17,358 bases of DNA from Prevotella sp. UBA2850 (GTDB taxonomy: Bacteria; Bacteroidota; Bacteroidia; Bacteroidales; Bacteroidaceae), in assembly GCA_002350805.1 (NCBI GenBank), contig DEFO01000035.1:250-17607 (forward strand), written 5' to 3'. Under the pieces are notes generated by a model. The model was not told where the DNA came from and did not search any database. It saw nothing but the letters and a program-made list of their open reading frames with translations. Shown here in pieces: positions 7,070 to 13,882 of the stretch; position 1 is the first letter of the stretch, and each line of letters opens with the position of its first letter. A program made the position numbers and the translations under genes.

Positions 7070-10000
7070 TTAGAATGACACATTAATACCGAATGTTACA
7101 TTGAGTGGGATAGGATAGCCGAAAGTGGGAACCTCCGGGTCTACGCCTGAGTAATTGTTGCTCTTGATGCAGAACAGGTTCTGTGCCGACACATACATGC
7201 GGATACGCTGCATATAGAGTTTCTTGGCAAGGCTATCGGCGAAGTTGTAACCAAACTGGATGGTGCGCAGCTTCAGGAACGAGCCGTTCTCAACATAGTA
7301 GGAAGAGACGCGGGTCTCGTTGTTGGTGTCCATCGTGGTCAGGGCGGGGATGGTAGAACCCGTGTTGGTGGGCGACCAGGCGTCGAGCACGCGGATGCCC
7401 TTGTTCAGGTTAGGCACGTTCACACCGGCCCAGAGGTCGGTCTGGCGCTTGTAGTCGAGGGTGATCACGTCGGAACCCTGCACGCCCTGCCAGAACATGG
7501 TGAAGTCGAAGTTCTTGTACTGCAGATAAACATTCAGACCGTAGGTGAAGTCGGGTGTCGGGTCGTAAATCCAGTCTTGGTCGGCCTCGGTGATGACACC
7601 GTCCTTGTTCAGGTCGAGGAAACGCATGCGGCCTACGCCTGCTCCCTCTTGCACGGCATGGTTGTCTACCTCCTCCTGGTTCTGGAAGATACCGTCGAAG
7701 ATGTAGCCCACCTGTGCGCCCATGGGATGGTCGACAACGCTCATCACACCGTTTCCGCCGAAGGTACCGCGGGCAGCGATGGTCTCGGGCAGCTTGGTGA
7801 TCTTGTTGCGGTTGGTACCGATGTTACCGGTGATGTCGTACTGGAAGTCGCCGGTGCGGCCACGGTAGCCTACCGAGAGCTCAATACCACGGTTGAGCAT
7901 TTCGCCGGCGTTGATCCACATGGCACTGCCTTCACCCATCACGCCTACGCCAGGCATGTTGACAAGGATGTCGGTGGTCTTCTTGTGATACCAGTCCAAG
8001 CTACCATAGAGCGAGTTGCCGAAGAGACCGAAGTCGATACCGAGGTTGATCTGTGTGGTGGTCTCCCACTTGATGTTGTCGTTACCAATCTGGTTGCGCT
8101 TGAAACCGCTGTCGAGCACGCGGCCGCCGTTGGTTCCCTGAATGTCGTAACCGGTGTTGTAAGAGTCACCGCCGAAGTTCAGGCTGCCGGTGGTGGTGTA
8201 GAGGGTGTAGCGGGCATAGTTGTCGATTTCCTGGTTACCGGTCTGTCCCCACGATGCGCGCAGCTTCAGGTTGTCGAGCCATGAGGCAGTGCTCTTCATC
8301 CACGACTCCTCGTTGACGCGCCAACCGAGTGACACTGAGGGGAACGTACCGTATTTGTTGTTCTTACCGAATCGGCTCGAACCGTCGTGACGAACGGTCA
8401 GCGATGCCAGATAACGGTCGGCATACGAGTAGTTCAGCTTGCCGAAGAACGAGACGAGCGAGAAGCCTGAGCCCGAACCGTAGGCCTTATCGGTGCCTTC
8501 TGTTCCGGCGCTGGGCCACATATAGTCGGTGTTCAGCACAGCATAGTCCTGGCGCAAGCCCGAGAACCATACGTCGTCCTGACGGTTGAGCTCGATACCG
8601 GCCAGTGCGTCGGCACGATGCTTGCCAGCCTCGAAGTTGTAAGAAGCCACGGCGTTCCACATCCACTTCATCCAGTGCTCCTGCTTGGCCTCCACACCGT
8701 TCTCATCTCTTGCCACGTTACCGTTGGCGATGGGGTAGGTGAAGATGCGCTGCTGCTTCTGGCTGTAGTCGATACCGAAGGTGGTGCGGAGGTTGAAACC
8801 CTTGAACAGGGCCAGGTTCACGTGCACGTCGCCGAAGGTACGCCAGTAGGTGTAGCGGTTGTCGCCATTGCGCGAGAGCGTCGAGCGCGGGTTCTCGCGG
8901 TCGGCATAACCACCGGTGAGGTTGGCATACTCGCCAGCCGTATTATAAATAGGATAGTTGGGGTTGAACTGCAGGGCATTCTCGAGGAATCCGCCGGGGG
9001 CACCCACCTCGCTGGTGCGGTTCAGGGTGAAGTTCTCACCGATGGTCAGCACGTCGCCGATGAGCTTGTACTCGGTGTTCATACGGGCTGAGAAACGCTC
9101 GAAGTCGGAGGTCTTGATGATACCCAGGTTCTTGTAGTAACCCAGTGAGAAGAACGATGAGCCGCGCTCGTTGCCGTTGCTCACGCTGACGTTGTAGTTC
9201 TGCACCAGACCCGTACGTGTCGACTCGTCGAACCAGTCGGTGTTGGCAGCCTCAACGGTGTTCGAGGCATCGAGATACTTGCTCATGATGATGTTGTTGA
9301 GCTGCGGATGACCGTTCTGGTCGTAGCCCCAGTCGAATCGGTAGCCCAGGTTGTTGTTGTTGGGATCGAGGTGGTCGTTCACACGAGCCTGCCAGAAAGC
9401 CTGGCCCCACTGCTCGGCGTTGAGCACCTTCATGCGGCGGGCATACATCGAGGCGGCGATGCTGGCGTCGAAGTCGACACGCACCTTGCCGTCCTTACCC
9501 TTCTTCGTGGTGATGATGATCACACCGTTGGCGGCACGCGAACCGTAGATAGATGCCGAGGCGGCATCCTTCAGCACCTGAATCGACTCAATGTCGTTTC
9601 CGTTCAGCTCGTGCATACCAGCCTTCGTGGGCACACCGTCGATGATATAAAGCGGGTCGTTGTTGTTCAGCGTACCGTTACCACGGATACGCACGGTGGC
9701 GGCACCCGAGGGATTACCGTCGGCCGAGATGTTCATGCCCGGCACACGACCCTGCATGGCCTTGATGGGGTTGTTTTCATTCTGCTTAGCCAGCTCAGAA
9801 GTGTTGACCACCGAGATAGCGCCGGTCAGGTCGGCCTTGCGCTGGGTCTGGTAACCGGTCACCACCACTTCGTTCAGCTCTGCGGTGTTGTCTTTCATGG
9901 TCACTTGCATGCCGGGGGCTGCAGCCACCTCTTGTTTCTCGAAACCGACGTACGAGAAGACGAGGATGGTTCCTGGCTCCACCTTCAGCTTGAAGTTACC

Positions 10001-10174
10001 GTCGAAGTCGGTGATGGTTCCGTTGGACGTGCCTTTCTCCATGACGGTAGCACCGATAATGGGCTCGCCAGTGACATCGACCACGGTACCTGTGATTTCC
10101 GATTGCGCGCACACGAAAGATGTACCCGCAACCATGAGCACTAGGCTCAATAGGAATCTCTTCAGTTTTTCCAT
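7070..10174 (-). CDS. susC: SusC/RagA-family TonB-dependent outer-membrane transporter
   Basis: A 1034-residue TonB-dependent transporter that imports oligosaccharides, here probably beta-fructans, with energy from TonB-ExbBD. Residues 1-23 are a signal peptide ending VCAQ. Residues about 26-100 form the carboxypeptidase-regulatory-like domain (EITGTVVDVTGEPIIGATV ... TDFDGNFKLKV ... FSYVGF). The plug follows after 'ELNEVVVTGYQTQRKADLTGAI', including 'NPIKAMQGRVPGM', 'VRIRGNGTLNNNDPLYIIDG' and 'IESIQVLKDAASASIYGSRAANGVIIITTKKGK'. The rest is the beta-barrel, ending FGINVSF with the terminal aromatic typical of barrel proteins. There is no extra N-terminal STN domain, so anti-sigma signalling by this transporter is not expected and control probably comes from the divergent AraC-type regulator. 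It is the first gene of the five-gene operon. Confidence 0.97.
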   Translation of the reverse strand: MEKLKRFLLSLVLMVAGTSFVCAQSEITGTVVDVTGEPIIGATVMEKGTSNGTITDFDGNFKLKVEPGTILVFSYVGFEKQEVAAAPGMQVTMKDNTAELNEVVVTGYQTQRKADLTGAISVVNTSELAKQNENNPIKAMQGRVPGMNISADGNPSGAATVRIRGNGTLNNNDPLYIIDGVPTKAGMHELNGNDIESIQVLKDAASASIYGSRAANGVIIITTKKGKDGKVRVDFDASIAASMYARRMKVLNAEQWGQAFWQARVNDHLDPNNNNLGYRFDWGYDQNGHPQLNNIIMSKYLDASNTVEAANTDWFDESTRTGLVQNYNVSVSNGNERGSSFFSLGYYKNLGIIKTSDFERFSARMNTEYKLIGDVLTIGENFTLNRTSEVGAPGGFLENALQFNPNYPIYNTAGEYANLTGGYADRENPRSTLSRNGDNRYTYWRTFGDVHVNLALFKGFNLRTTFGIDYSQKQQRIFTYPIANGNVARDENGVEAKQEHWMKWMWNAVASYNFEAGKHRADALAGIELNRQDDVWFSGLRQDYAVLNTDYMWPSAGTEGTDKAYGSGSGFSLVSFFGKLNYSYADRYLASLTVRHDGSSRFGKNNKYGTFPSVSLGWRVNEESWMKSTASWLDNLKLRASWGQTGNQEIDNYARYTLYTTTGSLNFGGDSYNTGYDIQGTNGGRVLDSGFKRNQIGNDNIKWETTTQINLGIDFGLFGNSLYGSLDWYHKKTTDILVNMPGVGVMGEGSAMWINAGEMLNRGIELSVGYRGRTGDFQYDITGNIGTNRNKITKLPETIAARGTFGGNGVMSVVDHPMGAQVGYIFDGIFQNQEEVDNHAVQEGAGVGRMRFLDLNKDGVITEADQDWIYDPTPDFTYGLNVYLQYKNFDFTMFWQGVQGSDVITLDYKRQTDLWAGVNVPNLNKGIRVLDAWSPTNTGSTIPALTTMDTNNETRVSSYYVENGSFLKLRTIQFGYNFADSLAKKLYMQRIRMYVSAQNLFCIKSNNYSGVDPEVPTFGYPIPLNVTFGINVSF

Positions 10175-10220
10175 GTTGTTTTTTTTGTTTTAAGTTAGTA
10201 CTATTCTAAGATTTCTGCTG

Positions 10221-10228
10221 CAAAAGTA
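10221..10228 (-). promoter_or_regulatory. -7 box (TACTTTTG) of the PUL operon
   Basis: Minus-strand TACTTTTG fits TAnnTTTG, 46 bp before the susC ATG. The expected -33 region upstream has no TTG at 19-21 bp spacing. That is what one would expect for an activator-dependent promoter, and repeated sites for a possible activator lie further upstream. Confidence 0.55.
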
Positions 10229-10258
10229 GTAACCCAAGTCACAATAAGCTATCAATAA

Positions 10259-10325
10259 TCGTTCATAGACTATTAAAAATGTTGCGTGAAACAATCGTTG
10301 AATAGAAAGTTCGTTTCGTTGAATA
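10259..10325. promoter_or_regulatory. Candidate operator: direct repeats upstream of susC
   Basis: TCGTTGAATA occurs exactly at 10295-10304 and 10316-10325, a spacing of 21 bp (two helical turns). A degenerate copy, TCGTTCATA, is at 10259-10267. The copies lie about 30-100 bp upstream of the operon -7 box. AraC-family activators commonly bind direct repeats at 21-bp spacing, and the adjacent divergent gene encodes an AraC-type protein, so these are the best candidate binding sites. The repeat is seen; binding is inferred. Confidence 0.5.
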
Positions 10326-10352
10326 CTTTATTTTAAGAGAAAGCTTTCTTCT

Positions 10353-10462
10353 AATTGAGAATTGAAAATGGAAAATTGAGAATGACTGCCTATTGGCTTG
10401 TGGGGTATCTAGTTCCTCCCCTCATAGGGGAGGTTAGGAAGGGTCTTCTCAACTCTCAACTT
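10353..10462 (+). repeat. Dispersed palindromic repeat, copy A
   Basis: About 110 bp: an AATTG/AAAATGG-rich head (10353-10380), then an 82-bp core (10381-10462) that recurs at 12540-12621 with 80 of 82 positions identical by eye. The core contains the hairpin CCTCCCCT-CAT-AGGGGAGG (10415-10433). It ends about 65 bp before the -7 box of the regulator gene. Confidence 0.85.
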
Positions 10463-10527
10463 GTTTAAAGGGTCTGTGGACAATAAAAAATTATGGGGTT
10501 GTTGGAACAAGAAGGCAAATTATTTTG

Positions 10528-10535
10528 TATCTTTG
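10528..10535 (+). promoter_or_regulatory. -7 box (TATCTTTG) of the regulator gene
   Basis: TATCTTTG matches TAnnTTTG, 45 bp before the chosen ATG at 10581. The nearest TTG upstream (10502-10504) is 23 bp away, slightly longer than usual. This promoter lies downstream of the TTG that would open the longest reading frame (10461), which argues against that start. Confidence 0.55.
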
Positions 10536-10580
10536 CAACAGAAATGGCTACTAACACCTTTTAAAAGAGTCGTTCTATCA

Positions 10581-12137
10581 ATGAAAAAGACAATTATCAC
10601 AATACTGACCGTGGCCTTCCTGCTGACCGCCTGCTCGCAACAGGAGAAGGTCTATCGCATCGCTTTCTCACAATGCTCGTCGGGGCAGTGGCGCGAGAAG
10701 GTGAACCGTGAGATGCTGGCTTCCCAGCATTTGTACGACCATAATGCGCGTGTGTCGATAGCTATTGCCGGCGACGACCCCGCGCTGCAGATACGTCAGA
10801 TAGACTCGCTGGTGGACGCCGGCACCGACCTGCTGGTGGTGGCACCCGCCGAGTCGGCTCCCATCGCCCCTGCCATCGCCCGTGTGAGGGCCAAGGGCAT
10901 TCCCGTGGTGTTCTTCGACCGTAAGGCCGAGACGCAGGACTACACGGCGTTCATCGGCGGTGATAACGAGGAGGCCGGACGGAGCGTGGGCAGCTATGCC
11001 GCCACCCTCGCCCAAGAGACTGGCGCACGGCTGAAGCGCAAGCCCATGGTGCTCGAGGTGACGGGCTCGCTGACCACCTCGCCTGCCCAGGAGCGCCACT
11101 GCGGCTTTGCCAGTATGATGGAGGGCAACGATGCGCTGGACTATGTGATGATGGAGGGCGACTGGACCTCAGAGAAGACCTGTCAGCTGGTGAAGGACCA
11201 AATTGCGCAGGGCCGCTGTCCCGACATCGTGTTCTGTCATAACGACGGCATGGCCACCGGTGCCTATCAGGCCGTGGCAGACGCCGGCATGGAGGGCAAG
11301 GTGCAGATCTTGGGCATCGACGGACTGCCCGGCGAGGGACTGGAGTATGTGCGGCAGGGCCACCAGCGCGCCACCTATGTCTATCCGACGCACGGCGACC
11401 GCATCGTCAAGCTCGCCCTCGACATCCTGACTGGCAAGGACTATGAGCGCGACAACAAACTGCAGGGCATGATGGTGACGCCCGAGAACGTGGAGCTCAT
11501 CACCCTGAACAGTACCGAGCTGATGGAGCAGCAGACCGACCTGGTGACCATTCACGATAAGCTGGAGAACTATTTCGGACTCTACAACGTGCAGCACAAG
11601 ATGCTCATCGGCAGCTTTGTGTGCATCGCCCTGCTCATCGTGGCCGCCCTGATGGCGCTGCGGGCATATATCCAGACGCGCAAGACCATCCGCCAGCGGC
11701 AGACCATGAACGAGGAACAGACGCTCTTCTATACCGATGCCAGCCACCAGAAGCTGCACCAGTTGTTCGACAACCCGCAAGACGACCTGCCCGAGCCCAA
11801 CTCGCAGGACATGCTCTTTGCCCAGCAGCTGAACGAGGCTATCCGCCGGAATATGTCGAACCCCAACCTGAAGATGGACGACCTGGGCGACGAAATGGGT
11901 CTCAGTCGCGTGCAACTATATAGAAAGGTGAAGGCGCTGACCGGTCAGTCGCCAGTCGAACTGCTGCGGCAGATACGCCTGCAGCGCGCCTACGCCCTGT
12001 TGGGCAGCACCACCAAGACCGTGGCCGAGATAGCCTTCGAGGTGGGATTCAACACGCCAGGCTACTTCTCGAAATGCTTCCGCGAGCAGTATGGCAAGCT
12101 GCCGATGGACTTAAGAGCTTCATCAAGTGATAAGTGA
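10581..12137 (+). CDS. Transmembrane one-component regulator: periplasmic sugar-binding domain + AraC HTH
   Basis: A 518-residue protein from ATG 10581. Domains in order: an N-terminal hydrophobic signal with lipobox LTAC (C18); a type-I periplasmic binding-protein domain of the ribose/LacI type (about 24-315, with 'YRIAFSQCSSGQWREKVNREM', 'DLLVVAPAE', 'GIPVVFFDRK', 'AFIGGDNEEAGRS', 'DIVFCHNDGMATGA', 'ILGIDG'); a membrane helix (about 341-361); a linker; and an AraC/XylS DNA-binding domain (about 415-513) with helix-turn-helices near 432-452 and 481-503. No histidine kinase, receiver or Y_Y_Y segment is present. The fructose sensor BT1754 of the B. thetaiotaomicron levan locus has a similar periplasmic domain but is a full hybrid two-component protein. 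Divergent position next to susC suggests it senses fructose or a related sugar and activates the operon. Architecture is well supported; ligand and target are inference. Confidence 0.88.
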   Translation: MKKTIITILTVAFLLTACSQQEKVYRIAFSQCSSGQWREKVNREMLASQHLYDHNARVSIAIAGDDPALQIRQIDSLVDAGTDLLVVAPAESAPIAPAIARVRAKGIPVVFFDRKAETQDYTAFIGGDNEEAGRSVGSYAATLAQETGARLKRKPMVLEVTGSLTTSPAQERHCGFASMMEGNDALDYVMMEGDWTSEKTCQLVKDQIAQGRCPDIVFCHNDGMATGAYQAVADAGMEGKVQILGIDGLPGEGLEYVRQGHQRATYVYPTHGDRIVKLALDILTGKDYERDNKLQGMMVTPENVELITLNSTELMEQQTDLVTIHDKLENYFGLYNVQHKMLIGSFVCIALLIVAALMALRAYIQTRKTIRQRQTMNEEQTLFYTDASHQKLHQLFDNPQDDLPEPNSQDMLFAQQLNEAIRRNMSNPNLKMDDLGDEMGLSRVQLYRKVKALTGQSPVELLRQIRLQRAYALLGSTTKTVAEIAFEVGFNTPGYFSKCFREQYGKLPMDLRASSSDK

Positions 12138-12157
12138 CAAGGGAGAAGGGAGAGGTA

Positions 12158-12306
12158 TGATTACCTTTGTTATTAGTTGAGAAGTGAGAAGACCCTTCCT
12201 AACCTCCCCTATGAGGGGAGGAACTAGATACCTCTCCGACTCCCCTCGGGGAGAGGGCTTCCAATAGAATTGAAAATTGAAAATTGACAATGGATAATTG
12301 CCTGCC
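12158..12306 (-). repeat. Dispersed palindromic repeat, copy B (inverted)
   Basis: Begins 20 bp after the regulator stop. It contains the inverse of copy A's core end (12174-12232, hairpin CCTCCCCT-ATG-AGGGGAGG at 12203-12221), a second hairpin CTCCCC-TC-GGGGAG (12240-12253), and an AATTG/AAAATTG-rich tail (12269-12300). The middle part of A and C ('tgcctattggcttgtgg') is missing. The segment 12158-12196 recurs at 13608-13646 after the patatin gene. Confidence 0.75.
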
Positions 12307-12503
12307 GGCTTAAGCAAAAGAATTTTTGATAATTTGTGGCCATTTGTGCCAATTTGTGTTTAAAAGTTCACACAGATGACACAGATGACACAGATCTAAA
12401 TCGGTCGATGACCGATAAGTTGTTCATGTTGTTTGTGTTGTCGTTAAATGAAAATCTTTAAAATCGGTGTAAATCTGTGAAAATCTGTGGGCAACCTTAA
12501 GCC
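12307..12503. repeat. Inverted-repeat-bounded non-coding block with 9-bp tandem repeats
   Basis: GGCTTAAG (12307-12314) and CTTAAGCC (12496-12503) bound the block. Inside are CACAGATGA twice plus CACAGAT (12371-12395), with inverse partners of the ATCTGTG type at about 12474-12490, a perfect hairpin around TCGGTC-GAT-GACCGA (12401-12415), and several ATTTGTG words (12330-12360). There is no ORF. CACAGAT-rich repeats of this sort are dispersed in many Bacteroidetes genomes; their role is unknown to me. Confidence 0.5.
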
Positions 12504-12511
12504 TTCCTGGC

Positions 12512-12621
12512 AATTGATAATTGAAAATGGATAATTGATAATGACTGCCTATTGGCTTGTGGGGTATCTAGTTCCTCCCCTCATAGGGGAGGTTAGGAAG
12601 GGTCTTCTCAGCTCTCAGCTT
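12512..12621 (+). repeat. Dispersed palindromic repeat, copy C
   Basis: Same orientation and structure as copy A: AATTGATAATTG/AAAATGG-rich head, then an 82-bp core (12540-12621) nearly identical to 10381-10462, with hairpin CCTCCCCT-CAT-AGGGGAGG at 12574-12592. It ends 45 bp before the -7 box of the patatin gene, which mirrors copy A and the regulator promoter. Confidence 0.85.
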
Positions 12622-12666
12622 AATAAAAAATTCTCTCCCTAAGCAGGTTTATTTCGTAAAAATCAG

Positions 12667-12674
12667 TATTTTTG
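12667..12674 (+). promoter_or_regulatory. -7 box (TATTTTTG) of the patatin-like gene
   Basis: TATTTTTG fits TAnnTTTG, 25 bp upstream of the ATG at 12700. The -33 region is weak. Confidence 0.5.
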
Positions 12675-12699
12675 CAAAAAAATAGAAACACTAGCTACG

Positions 12700-13584
12700 A
12701 TGTTCCATTGGTTTGACAATAAGAAAGAACGCAAGGAGGTGGCACTGGTGCTCTCCACCGGCGGGGCACGCGGACTGGCTCATATCGGGGCCATCGACGA
12801 ACTGCTGGATCACGACTACCACATCCACAGCGTGGCAGGCACCTCGATGGGCGCACTCATCGGTGGCATGTATGCCGCCGGCAAACTCGACGATTTCCGT
12901 GAGTGGATGCTCACCATCGACCGTAAGAAAATCATCAAGCTGCTCGACTTCTCGCTCAGCCAGCACCATATCGTGAAGGGCGAGCGCATCATCGAGGCCA
13001 TGAAGAGCGTCGTGCCCGACGTGCGCATCGAGGACCTCGAGATACCTTACTGTGCCATAGCCACCGATGCCGTCAGCGGCACCGAGGTGGTGTTCACCCA
13101 CGGCAGTCTCTACGAGGCCATCCGCGCCAGCATCTCACTGCCACTGTTCTTCAGTCCCGTGCGCCTCGACGACAAGATTCTCATCGATGGCGGACTGATC
13201 AACCCGCTGCCCCTCAACCGGGTGAAACGCCAGAAGGGCGACCTGCTCGTGGCCGTCAACGTGAGCGGACACGACTATCGCGGACAGGTGGAACTGCGTA
13301 AGATGATTCGCGAGCAGCAGAACGAGAAGTCGCGCTTCATGTCGCTCATCAACAAGTTTTTGCCCGACGATGCCGGCATGAACTACTACACGCTGCTCAA
13401 CCGCAGCACCTCGATCATGATCAACCGCAACGCCCAGCTACAGCTGAAGCTCACCCCGCCCGACATCCTGGTCGACATCCCCATGAACCGCTACGACACC
13501 TTCGACTTCGACAAGATGGAGCGCCTGGCAGCCATCGGCCGAACCAAGACCCACCGGGCCATCGACAGGTTCTTGAAGGAATGA
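12700..13584 (+). CDS. Patatin-like phospholipase (cytoplasmic serine lipid hydrolase)
   Basis: A 294-residue protein of the patatin/RssA-YlbK-like family. Seen motifs: the oxyanion loop STGGARGLAHIG (19-30; the usual form is SGGGARGLAHIG, so one glycine is replaced by threonine), nucleophile Ser49 in GTSMG (47-51), and Asp163 in DGG (163-165), giving the Ser-Asp dyad. The segment 'ASISLPLFFSPV...DGGLINPLP' is also typical. There is no signal peptide or membrane helix, so it is cytosolic or peripheral. Family members hydrolyse acyl esters of phospholipids or other lipids; the substrate here is unknown. It has its own promoter and sits between dispersed repeats, with no evident link to the fructan genes. 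Start chosen because it gives MFHWFDNKKERKEVALVLSTGG with the active-site loop at the normal distance. Confidence 0.9.
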   Translation: MFHWFDNKKERKEVALVLSTGGARGLAHIGAIDELLDHDYHIHSVAGTSMGALIGGMYAAGKLDDFREWMLTIDRKKIIKLLDFSLSQHHIVKGERIIEAMKSVVPDVRIEDLEIPYCAIATDAVSGTEVVFTHGSLYEAIRASISLPLFFSPVRLDDKILIDGGLINPLPLNRVKRQKGDLLVAVNVSGHDYRGQVELRKMIREQQNEKSRFMSLINKFLPDDAGMNYYTLLNRSTSIMINRNAQLQLKLTPPDILVDIPMNRYDTFDFDKMERLAAIGRTKTHRAIDRFLKE

Positions 13585-13607
13585 GATCAAGTGAGAAGTG
13601 ATAGGTG

Positions 13608-13660
13608 TGATTACCTTTGTTATTTGTTGAGAACTGAGAAGACCCTAGCTCCCCTCATAG
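13608..13660 (-). repeat. Dispersed palindromic repeat, partial copy D
   Basis: Starting 24 bp after the patatin stop, 13608-13646 matches 12158-12196 of copy B with few differences (shared words GATTACCTTTGTTAT, GTTGAGAA, TGAGAAGACCCT). Then a degraded palindrome remnant (CTCCCCTCATAGATAGAGG) follows. The AATTG-rich tail is missing or replaced. Confidence 0.65.
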
Positions 13661-13681
13661 ATAGAGGAAAATAAATTTCCA

Positions 13682-13800
13682 ATCAGGCATCAATTACCTT
13701 GCAATTAGGCATCAATTACCTTGCAATTAGGCATTAATTGACAGGTAATTAGGCATTAATGAAAGTGTAATAAATGCCTGATGAGCCTTCAATCAGACAT
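13682..13800. repeat. 22-bp tandem repeat array (4-5 units)
   Basis: Units begin GGCATCAATTACC or GGCATTAAT at 13686, 13708, 13730 and 13752, each 22 bp long. The first two are identical and the next two diverge. A fifth, degenerate unit follows around 13785-13800. ATCAGGCAT (13682-13690) and ATGCCTGAT (13774-13782) bracket the array as an inverted repeat. It is too short and has no spacers, so it is not a CRISPR. It lies between converging genes and holds no ORF. Confidence 0.85.
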
Positions 13801-13823
13801 CTATTACACAACGGTAACTAGCT

Positions 13824-13839
13824 CTCCCCCTCGGGGGAG
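13824..13839 (-). terminator. GC-rich hairpin downstream of nadA
   Basis: CTCCCCC-TC-GGGGGAG is a perfect inverted repeat 40 bp after the nadA stop. It could end nadA transcription, but there is no T-run, and the same kind of palindrome appears in the dispersed repeats nearby (12240-12253), so it may just be another repeat remnant. Confidence 0.3.
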
Positions 13840-13882
13840 TTGGAGGGGGGCTTCTATTTGGGGAGTTGGAGGGGGGCTTCTA
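13834..13882. repeat. 26-bp direct duplication covering the nadA stop codon
   Basis: A 23-base sequence starting GGGGAGTTGGAGGGGGG and ending CTTCTA occurs at 13834-13856 and again at 13860-13882 (period 26). The CTA of the second copy is the complement of the nadA TAG stop codon (13882-13880). Confidence 0.85.

Noticed and set aside
7054..7083. Longer susD start overlapping the susC 3' end
   Set aside because: It adds ten residues that spoil the lipoprotein signal peptide; the ATG at 7053 gives a normal signal and spacing.
10461..10580. TTG start 40 codons upstream in the regulator frame
   Set aside because: It lies before the -7 box at 10528 and would put a non-signal segment in front of a clean lipoprotein signal peptide.
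13682..13800. CRISPR-like array
   Set aside because: Units are contiguous 22-mers without unique spacers and there are no cas genes.
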